In this document: piece by piece, positions 25,853-35,171 of the stretch
Numbering within the stretch: the stretch's first letter is position 1
Layout of the letters: each line of letters begins with the position of its first letter
DNA from: Lachnospiraceae bacterium
Lineage (GTDB): Bacteria; Bacillota; Clostridia; Lachnospirales; Lachnospiraceae
NCBI GenBank assembly: GCA_017470935.1
Contig: JAFUXG010000022.1
Coordinates: 36,461 to 100,460 of the forward strand
Length of the DNA: 64,000 nt
Direction: 5' to 3'
The notes under the pieces: generated by a model
Database searches by the model: none
Told to the model about the DNA's origin: nothing
The model's input: the letters and a program-made list of their open reading frames with translations, nothing else
Made by a program: the position numbers and the translations under genes

Positions 25853-28081
25853 TTAAATCAAATCCATTACATTAGTCATTCGATTAAAGAAGGGATCCTC
25901 CACGGTTAATGAAAGAAAGCTCTCGTCAGCAATTTTAAAACTATGAATCAATGCAAGCATCTTCTCATCCAACACTTTATTCTCAGTATGTATTCCCTCA
26001 GTTATTAATTTCAGATAATCATCAAAGTACTCCAACACACCCTGCTGCATCTCTTCAAAGCACTTTAAATCCTTTTCACATCTCAGTTCCACTGCATATA
26101 CAGGCTCTCCATTCTCATCAAACTCCATAACCTGAGGATCTGGTGCTGTCAAAAGCGTTTCAAGAATATAATAATTATCAAAGATTGCACTGTCGCCTGT
26201 TTCCTTTGTGGAATAAAACGGTTCAATATCCAAGCCTTTATCCTTCATAAATTCCGGCTCAAGCTGCAGAAAATAAAATCCCTTTAGAAGATGAGATGTC
26301 AAGCTTTGCACATACATCTGTGTAGTACCCTTAGCCACAAAATCGAAAAACGCAATGCTTCCTTCACACATATTCAGTCTCGCAATATAATTCATATAAT
26401 TCTGCCTCTGTATTTTCGACCTTTCAAGAATCGCTTCTGTATATTCAAGCATTCCTTCAGCTTTTGCTGCTTGTAAAATATCCTTATTCTTAACTGCTTG
26501 TGCGCTAATATCTTCCGACTCTATTCCAAATCGAACCTTAAGATTCTCCTCCACCGTCCCAAAATATTTCATACTATCCACATATAATATATCTTCTACG
26601 CTCTTCATCCCAGCCCTGATCGCAGCAATACGTGACGTCAAAAAATATATACTGTTATCTTCTCCCATCATTTCATATAGTTTTCTTGGCAGATATCCAT
26701 CCCTTGCAGAAAACCACACGTTCTTAATTCCCTGTCCCCTCACTTTTTCTCTGAACCAAAACATATAATCACATATAACAGGTGCACATATTGTATATCC
26801 AATCTCATCAGCTCCCGATAATGTTATCCTTCTATCAGAGGTTTCAAATTGAAATGGAGAGTTGAACAATGATGCATTCAACATACCGACCTTAATTCTG
26901 TCTGACAATGATACCATATCATGCTCTAAACAAAATCCTCCTGCCACATCAAACAGTTCCTCTGCACTATATATCTTAAATGATTCTATTCCCACACAAT
27001 CTGCAGCTTCTATATCACTTACCGGATCATCTCCTATGTGAAGTATATCTGTGACAGTCTTTTTTGTAACAGCTTCTTCAGCTATATAATTATTATCTTC
27101 AATTTCTATTTTATCTGTATTTTTTGAAATATCTGAATATTCCTGTCCCCTACTCTTCAACACCTCGAACAGACCATGTCTTTTTCCTTTATTATACTCG
27201 CAGGAAACCAACACATCCTTATATCCCACAATATCTAAACCATCCAAGATATCAATAATCTGCTTCTTGCTGTAATATGTATCTGTAGTAATATACACAT
27301 CCTTCCCTGCTTTGACCAATTCATTAAAGACTTCCACCATGCCACGCCGCAGACAAATAGTGTTTCTATCTATCTCATATTCCATATTTACAAGATATTC
27401 AGCTATTTTTTTCAAGGTAAGGTCATTACCACCTCTATTATAAACATCCTCATTTTCCTTTATAACACCATCAAGAGATTTTTTTAAATCATCAAACAGA
27501 TTACCATCTGGATTATTAACAATATAATAATATATGTCAAATAAAAAAGGGGAACCATTCCTTGACAATTCCTTCTCTGCCTGTAATCTCACAGTTGAAA
27601 ATTCCGGAATTGCAATTCCTTTATCAGAAAGCTTTGTTCCCATTATTTCAAAAATATCGGTATAAGAAAAAACACGCCTCATAATAAGCGTGTCAAACAG
27701 ATCAAAGCTGACAACATCTGCAAGCTTTGACCTCTCAATCAATTCATTTCTCTTATAACCTTTCACTCCTATAAAATCATAGGACACACGATTCTCTATC
27801 AACAAATCTTTTCCCCTGATATCAAAAAGAGCAATATTATTCTCTCTACAAAAATCTCCTATTCGTTTTGCAATTGCCTTGCATGAACCAGGTCTGGCAA
27901 CAACTATGATTTTTGATACGGAAAGTGAAGTAACCTGATTGAGAGCAATTATTTTTTTTCCATACATTTCTCCCGAATCCCTGAATCCATCTAAAAGACC
28001 GACTATGTCATATTTATCATTTAAATCTTCTATTACTCTTTCTGTTTCAGTACCAAGACCGTAGAGTGCTATTTTCTGCAT
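25853..28081 (-). CDS. Large HAD-superfamily protein with Rossmann tag
   Basis: A 742-residue protein. Residues 1-105 are a Rossmann-like tag (IALYGLGTETERVI, ending VGLLDG). Next comes a HAD domain with the nucleophile motif SFDLFDTLI near 125, TTDTYYSKK and DDPVSDIEAA, as in COG5610-type predicted hydrolases of glycan clusters. The C-terminal 350 residues are uncharacterised. A phosphatase or phosphotransferase role in glycan assembly is inferred. The start at 28081 follows TGGAGG; a longer reading overlaps the gene before it. Confidence 0.72.
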   Translation of the reverse strand: MQKIALYGLGTETERVIEDLNDKYDIVGLLDGFRDSGEMYGKKIIALNQVTSLSVSKIIVVARPGSCKAIAKRIGDFCRENNIALFDIRGKDLLIENRVSYDFIGVKGYKRNELIERSKLADVVSFDLFDTLIMRRVFSYTDIFEIMGTKLSDKGIAIPEFSTVRLQAEKELSRNGSPFLFDIYYYIVNNPDGNLFDDLKKSLDGVIKENEDVYNRGGNDLTLKKIAEYLVNMEYEIDRNTICLRRGMVEVFNELVKAGKDVYITTDTYYSKKQIIDILDGLDIVGYKDVLVSCEYNKGKRHGLFEVLKSRGQEYSDISKNTDKIEIEDNNYIAEEAVTKKTVTDILHIGDDPVSDIEAADCVGIESFKIYSAEELFDVAGGFCLEHDMVSLSDRIKVGMLNASLFNSPFQFETSDRRITLSGADEIGYTICAPVICDYMFWFREKVRGQGIKNVWFSARDGYLPRKLYEMMGEDNSIYFLTSRIAAIRAGMKSVEDILYVDSMKYFGTVEENLKVRFGIESEDISAQAVKNKDILQAAKAEGMLEYTEAILERSKIQRQNYMNYIARLNMCEGSIAFFDFVAKGTTQMYVQSLTSHLLKGFYFLQLEPEFMKDKGLDIEPFYSTKETGDSAIFDNYYILETLLTAPDPQVMEFDENGEPVYAVELRCEKDLKCFEEMQQGVLEYFDDYLKLITEGIHTENKVLDEKMLALIHSFKIADESFLSLTVEDPFFNRMTNVMDLI

Positions 28082-28112
28082 AGTTCGAATGCCTCCAATG
28101 TGATCTTCAATG

Positions 28113-28631
28113 TTATAAAATTTCCCCACCCATTTTAAATGATTCTATTAACAATTCAATCACTTGAGGATTCAACGTTCTATACTTAAAATAATACAAT
28201 AATAAATCTATGTATTTATCAAAATCTTCTAATTTCTCACCTTCAGTAATATTAATATCTTTTTTCAGCAAACATTCTGATATTAACAGATTGCATGCAT
28301 ATCTTTCATTAACAAAAATATCATATTCAGAACTGGAAAACTCCGTTATTTGAATAGGCTTCCTTCTCAAAAACCAAAATATTGTATATGCCATTACTTT
28401 ATCAGATTTTGTATGAAGAATACCATGAAAATCTTTTAATCGAATGATATCAGAAAAATAATCTAACAGAACATGGTATAATATCCTCTCATTACAAACT
28501 ACCGAATCAGGATACTTCGCATCAGAAAGAAATTTATTAATCGAGTTGAGCATTTGACTAAATCTGGAATTAAAATTATCCTTACCAACTTTTTCTATCA
28601 ATTCTTTGTAATTCATTTCATTATTAAGCAT
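28113..28631 (-). CDS. Helical protein of unknown function, partner A1
   Basis: About 172 residues, predicted mostly helical, with no known motif. It resembles the protein at 54408-54971 in spacing and key positions: an FW pair followed by KP, then VNE..A..L.I, then a Y..L..Y.F segment. In both places it follows a 75-77-residue gene. Here it is downstream of the RelA/SpoT-domain gene and upstream of the HAD gene. It may be a chaperone or an antitoxin-like partner; I cannot decide from sequence. Start at 28631 after GAGGGG. Confidence 0.65.
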   Translation of the reverse strand: MLNNEMNYKELIEKVGKDNFNSRFSQMLNSINKFLSDAKYPDSVVCNERILYHVLLDYFSDIIRLKDFHGILHTKSDKVMAYTIFWFLRRKPIQITEFSSSEYDIFVNERYACNLLISECLLKKDINITEGEKLEDFDKYIDLLLYYFKYRTLNPQVIELLIESFKMGGEIL

Positions 28632-28632
28632 A

Positions 28633-28866
28633 CTAATATTTCCCCTCATATAAATCCTGATCGATATTCATTATTCTCCTTGATAAACTCGTCTCAAAAA
28701 ATTGATTTAATGCGTTAAAATACATAGCCTCAACCTCTCCTTGCAGGGGTTGTGCTGTATTAGGCAGAATATCACGCTCAGTAATACCATCAACCGCTTC
28801 ATTAATTAAAAGCTGAATATTATTTTCTTGTTCTTTTTTGAATTGAGGTTCATTTCTTCTAAACAT
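28633..28866 (-). CDS. Small protein of unknown function, partner B1
   Basis: A 77-residue charged helical protein without recognised domains. It starts 3 bases after the RelA/SpoT-domain gene and ends just before partner A1. The gene order matches the 75-residue gene at 54968-55195 with its partner, although sequence similarity is slight. In size and position it could be an antitoxin for the alarmone synthetase domain, but nothing in the sequence proves it. Confidence 0.6.
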   Translation of the reverse strand: MFRRNEPQFKKEQENNIQLLINEAVDGITERDILPNTAQPLQGEVEAMYFNALNQFFETSLSRRIMNIDQDLYEGKY

Positions 28867-28869
28867 AAA

Positions 28870-29766
28870 TTATCTCCTTCTTTGCAAGATTCTGTTGGTT
28901 GCATGTTCTATAGCATTAATTTTTTCCTGTTCTTTAGCATTATATTCTTCCGGCTTATCATCATTCAGGGAATAACTCATATTCTCATCCACCTCGCTCG
29001 ACCAATCTCTGTAAGTGTCTTGACTAAAATTCTTATCCAATATATCTATATTCTCATCACTTAAATTCAAACTGGTAGAGATCAGATCATCTAATTCTGA
29101 AGTTACCTTAGAAATTATTCTATTATACCTTGCAAGAAAATTACTATCCTGTCTATAAGGATAACGAACCTTGTGATCATATTCACCATATACCTGCTCT
29201 GCTAATGTTCTTACCTGTATTTCGCAAATACACTTATTGTGCTGTATCGTATAATGTTGCGACCTATATCCCTTATTTGTATATTGGGTATTGATCCTTT
29301 TTTTATCATAAATATCTCTATCACCATAACATACATAGGCAACAGGCCATTCTTTAAACTTTTTATACTTTTTATGAATATGCCGATCCACAATATCCCA
29401 ATCCTCTTTTTTCAGAATCAGAATTCGAATACCGATCAGATCTGTAACAATTTCTCTATAATTATTAACGTTAATATCAAAATAATCAGCCTTGTCTTCT
29501 TTCCCAATCTTACGAATGATCTTTTCAATCAGGTGCTCCGGCTGCTTAGCTCTTCCATAAATTATAGTTGCTTCAGAAGGTGCATTCTTCAATAACTTCT
29601 CAACTACTTCCCCTGCTTGTTGATTATAGTATGTCAAATAATTATTTTTATAATCCTTATAGATATCCTGAAGTGTCCTCCACTTCAGCCCCTTCTCTTC
29701 GGCTTTCAAATATATATTTTCTATACGATATTCCTGCAAAAATTGTTTCTTCTTTAGCACAAACAT
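28870..29766 (-). CDS. RelA/SpoT-domain nucleotidyltransferase
   Basis: About 298 residues. The (p)ppGpp synthetase-type domain (about 80-235) shows IVTDLIGIRI, the GYRSQHY loop and EIQVRTLAEQVYGEYDH, all active-site positions of small alarmone synthetases. No HD hydrolase or regulatory TGS/ACT domain is present. It could make pppGpp-like alarmones, or act as a toxic synthetase (ToxSAS) that pyrophosphorylates tRNA or makes ppApp. Two small genes follow within 3 bases. The start is uncertain (ATG 29766 or TTG 29778) because neither has an ideal ribosome binding site. Confidence 0.78.
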   Translation of the reverse strand: MFVLKKKQFLQEYRIENIYLKAEEKGLKWRTLQDIYKDYKNNYLTYYNQQAGEVVEKLLKNAPSEATIIYGRAKQPEHLIEKIIRKIGKEDKADYFDINVNNYREIVTDLIGIRILILKKEDWDIVDRHIHKKYKKFKEWPVAYVCYGDRDIYDKKRINTQYTNKGYRSQHYTIQHNKCICEIQVRTLAEQVYGEYDHKVRYPYRQDSNFLARYNRIISKVTSELDDLISTSLNLSDENIDILDKNFSQDTYRDWSSEVDENMSYSLNDDKPEEYNAKEQEKINAIEHATNRILQRRR

Positions 29767-29976
29767 TACCTCTCGCAATTACTACACTTAACAAATATTA
29801 ATAGGTTCTTGTCAACTAAAAAACCCATTCATCAATTCTAACAATATTACGAATTATATCATTACAATGACTGAATATCAAGAAAATAATTGCAGAAATC
29901 ATCATATAATAATTATATTATCATATTAGCGTATAAAATGCCATATTAATATAGTCCTTAAAAAATCCACTAATCT

Positions 29977-31185
29977 CTATTTTCTGTATAGTCCGAACGC
30001 CTCCAATGTTTCTTTGCTTCTAATTAATTCCTCATCCATAACATGTATCTTCTCTTTGGGATAAAATGTACCCAAGCTGTTATAAATTGAATCTCTGGTC
30101 GCAGCAAATGAAGATGCTATTACAATCGCATCATATTGCAATGTATTGATTTTCTCCGGCGCAATAACGCTTAAGCCCTGTTGATTCAAGGCTTGGTAAT
30201 TTTGATCTGCTACCGCCACAAGTTCACAAAATCCACTTTTTAATACATATTTACTAAGTAAATGCCCATATGTTCCCATTCCATAAATAATTATGTGATC
30301 ACCCTTCTTAACATTAGGAAATGGAAATAAAAATGGCAAATCCTCAAGTCCTTTATAAGTATTTTCCATTCTGGGGATCATCAAAAACAGTATATAATCC
30401 AGCCATTGTTCACAAATATTATATGGATTATGTAATTCCATAAAATAATCATTAACAGAAAAGTATAATCTGCGTATAAGTTCTCCGTCATTCCTGCGAG
30501 CATCTGCTTTTATCATGGAATTTCCTGATTGTCTGTAATGATAAAAACATTCATCCATTATATATATACTATTTGCATTCAACAGACAGGGATATACGCA
30601 GGCTGCATCCTCGCCCATCACAATTTCGTCATCCACCATCATCTGAAAAGGTTCTAACAAACTTCTTCTATATAGTTTGTCCCACACATTAGGCATTATT
30701 CCCCATGTAAAAAAAGAACCGCCCTCGATCATTTTGGGATATATAATACTTTTCAATTGGGGCTTATCATACAACCCTGATTTAAAATTATGATTTGTTC
30801 TTTTGGAATTACTGCCGTTTTCTTCATATCTTCCGCAGATAACAACATCTGCCTGATTGTCTTTCATTCGGGTATACATCTTCTCCAGCATATCCGGTTC
30901 AATCCAATCGTCACCATCCACATAACAAATTATATCTGCTGTAGCTTTATTCAATCCGGATTTTCTGGCTCTGACCAAGCCCTCATTTTGTTTGTGAACA
31001 ACAACGATTCTATTATCCATAGCAGCATATTCATCACAGATTCCATGGCACCCATCTGTCGAGCCATCATCCACCAAAATTATTTCAAGGTTGCGGTATG
31101 TCTGATGAATAATACTTTCTATGCATTCTTTTATGCATAATTCCACATTGTAAATTGGAACAATAATGCTTATTAATTCGTTCAT
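29977..31185 (-). CDS. GT2 glycosyltransferase with C-terminal Rossmann tag
   Basis: A 402-residue fusion. The GT-A domain shows ISIIVPIYNVE, LVDDGSTDG and the DGDDW metal motif near 90. After a helical segment, the last 110 residues form a Rossmann-like tag (IIYGMGTYGHLLSKY, then VAVADQNY and AIVIASS). It heads the long run of tagged enzymes, transcribed towards the RelA/SpoT cassette. I start at the ATG just before ISIIVP; two upstream codons (ATG 31197, GTG 31200) are possible. Confidence 0.83.
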   Translation of the reverse strand: MNELISIIVPIYNVELCIKECIESIIHQTYRNLEIILVDDGSTDGCHGICDEYAAMDNRIVVVHKQNEGLVRARKSGLNKATADIICYVDGDDWIEPDMLEKMYTRMKDNQADVVICGRYEENGSNSKRTNHNFKSGLYDKPQLKSIIYPKMIEGGSFFTWGIMPNVWDKLYRRSLLEPFQMMVDDEIVMGEDAACVYPCLLNANSIYIMDECFYHYRQSGNSMIKADARRNDGELIRRLYFSVNDYFMELHNPYNICEQWLDYILFLMIPRMENTYKGLEDLPFLFPFPNVKKGDHIIIYGMGTYGHLLSKYVLKSGFCELVAVADQNYQALNQQGLSVIAPEKINTLQYDAIVIASSFAATRDSIYNSLGTFYPKEKIHVMDEELIRSKETLEAFGLYRK

Positions 31186-31268
31186 TTTGTTACCCATCAC
31201 TGATTCTTGCCATCTGTTTCCAGGTTATCATATAAATACAACAAAATAACTATTATATAACAATCCGG

Positions 31269-32426
31269 TTATCCCATTATAAATGTATCACAATATTTAC
31301 AATTTCCCCAATTCTCCCTGCCATCATACAGACATTTACGAACCATCGAAAATCTTGGTCCATACCATATGTCCAACAAGCTATCCTTATTCAGATCCCC
31401 CAAAGTATACTTTCCAAGTGCATCATTGCAACACAGGGAAATCTTTCCTGTCGGTCTTACAATAATTTGTTTAAATGGAAGCACACATCTGTCCTTTGGA
31501 TACTCAGCTAATTCCTTACGATTCGGAGCATCTCCACCTCTGGAAGTCAGAATCTCATTCGGTTTTCGAAGAACGATTGTCACCTTCTTCTTTAACCCAG
31601 CATGCTTCTCACAATATTCAACAATCTCTTTACATGGTTTTATCAGCTTAAGCTCCTGCTGATAATTATCTATGATCAGTTCATCCAAAACCTCTGTCAG
31701 TGCAAGAAACTTATCCAGTGTCATCAGCGTGCCGTTCGTGTACATATGCATTCTCGCATTAGGTAAATGTTTTCTTGCATACTTGTTAAAATCAATAATC
31801 CTATCATCCAACAGAGGCTCGTTGTTGGAAAATGTGGTAAACCTTCCAGCATATTGTATCTGCTCTAACTGTCCCACAATACTCTTAAACAATTCTTCGG
31901 ACATAATTGCATATTCCCTAGGATCATCCTTATGATTGATCGGACAAAAAGCACAGTTTCCATTACATCTGTTGACAGTTTCAATCTCAATATGATCAAA
32001 AAGGGGTTGATCATTATATAGCCCTTCTGCTGCCGAAAACACCTCTTTTCTTGCATAGGAAAGCTTCTCAGATTCAGACCATTCTTTTTCAGATACTGCC
32101 TCCTCGTTCATCTCATAAGGATTAACAATCAGCTCATCTGTTTCATAAAAGCCATGCACCTTATTGATAAATATAGAATAATCATGTATGCCCATCTCAA
32201 CTAATTGTGCCGCCATACTTTCCTGATACAGACTGGCAATCACAACATGATACTGTTCTTCTGATTCAATCAACGCTTTCGGAGATTTGATCACTTTGCC
32301 ACAGAACATATCCCCTTGCCTGTCTTTATTATTATCAATGAAAAAAGCCACCTGCTCACTATCCAATTGTTCAAATGCAAGCTTGCCATATGAGCCTGCT
32401 CCGAAAATGACAGTTTTCTTATTCAT
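31269..32426 (-). CDS. Radical SAM/SPASM protein with N-terminal Rossmann tag
   Basis: A 385-residue protein. The N-terminal 100 residues are a Rossmann-like tag (VIFGAGSYGKLAFEQL, then FFIDNNKDRQG). The radical SAM core has CNGNCAFC (CxxxCxxC) near 155, and the C terminus has a SPASM-type Cys-rich region (CCNDALGKYTLGD, then NCKYCD) for an extra iron-sulfur cluster. Such enzymes carry out difficult modifications of sugars or peptides. The substrate is unknown; the context suggests a glycan or its nucleotide-bound precursor. Confidence 0.82.
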   Translation of the reverse strand: MNKKTVIFGAGSYGKLAFEQLDSEQVAFFIDNNKDRQGDMFCGKVIKSPKALIESEEQYHVVIASLYQESMAAQLVEMGIHDYSIFINKVHGFYETDELIVNPYEMNEEAVSEKEWSESEKLSYARKEVFSAAEGLYNDQPLFDHIEIETVNRCNGNCAFCPINHKDDPREYAIMSEELFKSIVGQLEQIQYAGRFTTFSNNEPLLDDRIIDFNKYARKHLPNARMHMYTNGTLMTLDKFLALTEVLDELIIDNYQQELKLIKPCKEIVEYCEKHAGLKKKVTIVLRKPNEILTSRGGDAPNRKELAEYPKDRCVLPFKQIIVRPTGKISLCCNDALGKYTLGDLNKDSLLDIWYGPRFSMVRKCLYDGRENWGNCKYCDTFIMG

Positions 32427-32489
32427 ATCTGTTTTCCAATATACTTATTAACTTAAAAATTAAAATACGTTACTATATTTATATATTTA

Positions 32490-33698
32490 TTATTTTTTCT
32501 CATCCAAAGTATTAATAAACAACTCCGGCTTCTCATAAATAACCTTTTGTGGGTGAACTCCCAATTCATTTATCAAATACTGCTTTATCTTGTCGCTCAA
32601 ATCATTATTGTCCGTAGCAATCAATATGGCATCATAATCACTGACACTCCGTATATCCTTTGGATTCTGAATACAATATCCTGAATCTTCGAACTCCCTC
32701 CACCTCTTATCCACCCAAGCAACAATTTCAAATGCGCCGTTAACAATTAGTGATCTATGGTAATCCATTCCCACATCGCCTGCACCATATAAAATAATTT
32801 TTCGAATATCATTATCAATCATATATTTATATGGAGGTAGAAAAAATGGAACTACCACACCATACGGGAAGCCAAAATTTACATTCATACCCCTAATAAT
32901 GTATCTAATCATGTATCGATTGAGTTTAGAAATAAGCAAATCTTTTTCTTTATGAGATTCGAATACCTTCTTCATTTGGGTGTAAAATAATGTTATTTTT
33001 TCAAAATATAATTCATCTTTTTTTTGTGTGATTGATTCATTACGCCTGCAATAATGATATAGAAATTCATTAATCAAAACAACTTTACCAGCATCTAACA
33101 AAGCAGAATATACGCAAATATCATCTTCAGCAAGAATAGTATTCACATTTACTTTAGCTTGATGCTTTAAAATAATATCCCGTTCAAATAACTTATCCCA
33201 TAATGCAGGTGATATACCTCTTAAAGAGAAGTCATCCGAATAAATTAAATTATGTTCTATTACACCATCTTCCTTGTCATATATCCCTGAGACAATGCTT
33301 CTATCACTTTCTTTCTGAATAATATCTCCTCTGTCATAATAATGCCTACATACAGCCACTTGAGCTTTAGATGTTAACAAATTATTATATAAGACTTCAT
33401 ACATATTAGTTTCAATCCAATCATCACTATCTACAAAACCTATGTATTTACCTTTTGCTATTGCAAGACCTGTATTTCTAGCCGCTGTATTACCTTGATT
33501 GTGCTGATGAATAACTGTAATTCTTGAATCTGTAGCAGCTAATTCATCACACAACACCTCTGATCCGTCATAAGAGCCGTCATCAACAAGAATTATTTGT
33601 ATATTTTTATATGTCTGATTACAAATACTCAAAACACATTTTGAAAGATAATTATTAACGTTGTATACCGGAACAATAACACTTATCAAATCACCCAT
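32490..33698 (-). CDS. GT2 glycosyltransferase with C-terminal Rossmann tag
   Basis: A 402-residue protein built like the gene at 29977: an N-terminal GT-A domain (LISVIVPVYNVN, VDDGSYDGS, DSDDW near 93), a helical linker, and a C-terminal Rossmann-like tag of about 110 residues (IILYGAGDVGMDYH, VAWVDKRW, AILIATDN). It lies 13 bases downstream of the FkbM gene and is probably part of the same transcript. Donor and acceptor are unknown. Confidence 0.85.
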   Translation of the reverse strand: MGDLISVIVPVYNVNNYLSKCVLSICNQTYKNIQIILVDDGSYDGSEVLCDELAATDSRITVIHQHNQGNTAARNTGLAIAKGKYIGFVDSDDWIETNMYEVLYNNLLTSKAQVAVCRHYYDRGDIIQKESDRSIVSGIYDKEDGVIEHNLIYSDDFSLRGISPALWDKLFERDIILKHQAKVNVNTILAEDDICVYSALLDAGKVVLINEFLYHYCRRNESITQKKDELYFEKITLFYTQMKKVFESHKEKDLLISKLNRYMIRYIIRGMNVNFGFPYGVVVPFFLPPYKYMIDNDIRKIILYGAGDVGMDYHRSLIVNGAFEIVAWVDKRWREFEDSGYCIQNPKDIRSVSDYDAILIATDNNDLSDKIKQYLINELGVHPQKVIYEKPELFINTLDEKK

Positions 33699-33711
33699 TT
33701 ACATGCTCACC

Positions 33712-35151
33712 CTAATTCTTCATCTTAATTTTCCCAGCATCATCAATCATTATATAGGGATTATCCTTTGGCAAAAGAAAATAATTAATACTTTGACATA
33801 CATTCTCCTCCGTAAAGCAGCCATAATTATAATCCCAATGTGCTTTGACGTACTCTGCTTCCTCATTAACAACATTCATTATCCTGTGCATCATCTCCAC
33901 ATTAGAGTACTCAAGAAGCATGATCGGGCGATACTTTCGAATCATCCTGCGCATACCCTGGATCACTTCTAATTCATATGTTTCCGCATCAATCTTAACA
34001 AACACAACCGGTTTATTAATATTATCTTCAACAGAGTCTAATGTTATTACCGGTATTATAACCGTTTTTATATATTCATCTTCGTTACTCTCGTCTATCT
34101 TTACATTCAATGCTTTTTCACATACTGAAATCACTGCATATTTGTTAAAACTTGCTTCCTGCGTTATATTCTCCTTAAATCTGGGTAAATAAAAAGACAG
34201 ATTACCATCTTCCTCCCCGACGCCACATGACATATACGAAAACCTATCTTTATATCTTTCTTTTACCATGTCAAGAATCTGTTTATATGAAGGATGCGGC
34301 TCTAATGCCAATACATCCATCTGTGTCTGCATAAGAAATGAAATAGAACTTTGACCAATATTTGCCCCTACATCAACAATCGTAAAATCACTACACTCTT
34401 TAAGTTCCTCGAGAAAGCTATAATCAAAATCATGCCATCTGACATCATTTAACCTTGATAATTCATATGCGAATGTATCTTTCAGTTGTTCGTCATCTAT
34501 TGATTCAAATACTTTGTTTTCATTTAAAATAATTGATACAAAGCATCTGCCCAATCCGAATATCTCTATTCTGTATATCGATAGATTATTATTGATATCT
34601 ATACTGATCTCATCATCATCAAATACTTCTCCTCTGAACAATTCTTTATCATTTTGAACATCTTCAATTCTACAGCCAACTCTCCTTCTATCAGTTCCAA
34701 CCCCACCATAAACAACATGGATAATCAAACTATTTCCCAATTCGTTTCTAACTGAAAACAACATATTTCTGTTATCAGTCACCACATACCATCTTTTCAC
34801 AATCTCTATATTATTCACATATTGAGAGCTATATGCTACACTATATTGATCATCCCATGTAGGATAAATGAATTCAAACGGCATTATCCTGCCCTGTAAA
34901 CCCGGAATATCAATTGCCTGCTTCAACAACTCATCTTTCTGCATATCAGATGTAATAAGAATATAATCAAATTTATCAAGATTATTCTCTAATTCCTTCG
35001 GAGCAAATACAGGCTTTCCATTATACATTCCCCTCTCGTAGTTAATATTACTATCAACATACCCAACTACGTTATTCTTATCTAATATATAATCTCTTTG
35101 CTCTATCTTATTTTGTAATATTGGGGAAATACCCCATAATAATAATCTCAT
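33712..35151 (-). CDS. FkbM-family methyltransferase with N-terminal Rossmann tag
   Basis: A 479-residue fusion. Residues 1-95 are a Rossmann-like tag (LLLWGISPILQNKIE, VGYVDSNINYERG). The C-terminal half is an FkbM-type SAM methyltransferase with FTIVDVGANIGQSS near 260, VLALEPHPS and VFVKIDAETYELEVIQGM near 390. FkbM enzymes O-methylate sugars in glycan clusters. The middle 130 residues are beta-rich and unassigned. It sits 20 bases after a GT2 gene. Confidence 0.85.
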   Translation of the reverse strand: MRLLLWGISPILQNKIEQRDYILDKNNVVGYVDSNINYERGMYNGKPVFAPKELENNLDKFDYILITSDMQKDELLKQAIDIPGLQGRIMPFEFIYPTWDDQYSVAYSSQYVNNIEIVKRWYVVTDNRNMLFSVRNELGNSLIIHVVYGGVGTDRRRVGCRIEDVQNDKELFRGEVFDDDEISIDINNNLSIYRIEIFGLGRCFVSIILNENKVFESIDDEQLKDTFAYELSRLNDVRWHDFDYSFLEELKECSDFTIVDVGANIGQSSISFLMQTQMDVLALEPHPSYKQILDMVKERYKDRFSYMSCGVGEEDGNLSFYLPRFKENITQEASFNKYAVISVCEKALNVKIDESNEDEYIKTVIIPVITLDSVEDNINKPVVFVKIDAETYELEVIQGMRRMIRKYRPIMLLEYSNVEMMHRIMNVVNEEAEYVKAHWDYNYGCFTEENVCQSINYFLLPKDNPYIMIDDAGKIKMKN

Positions 35152-35171
35152 AATACCACCTCAAAAACTGT

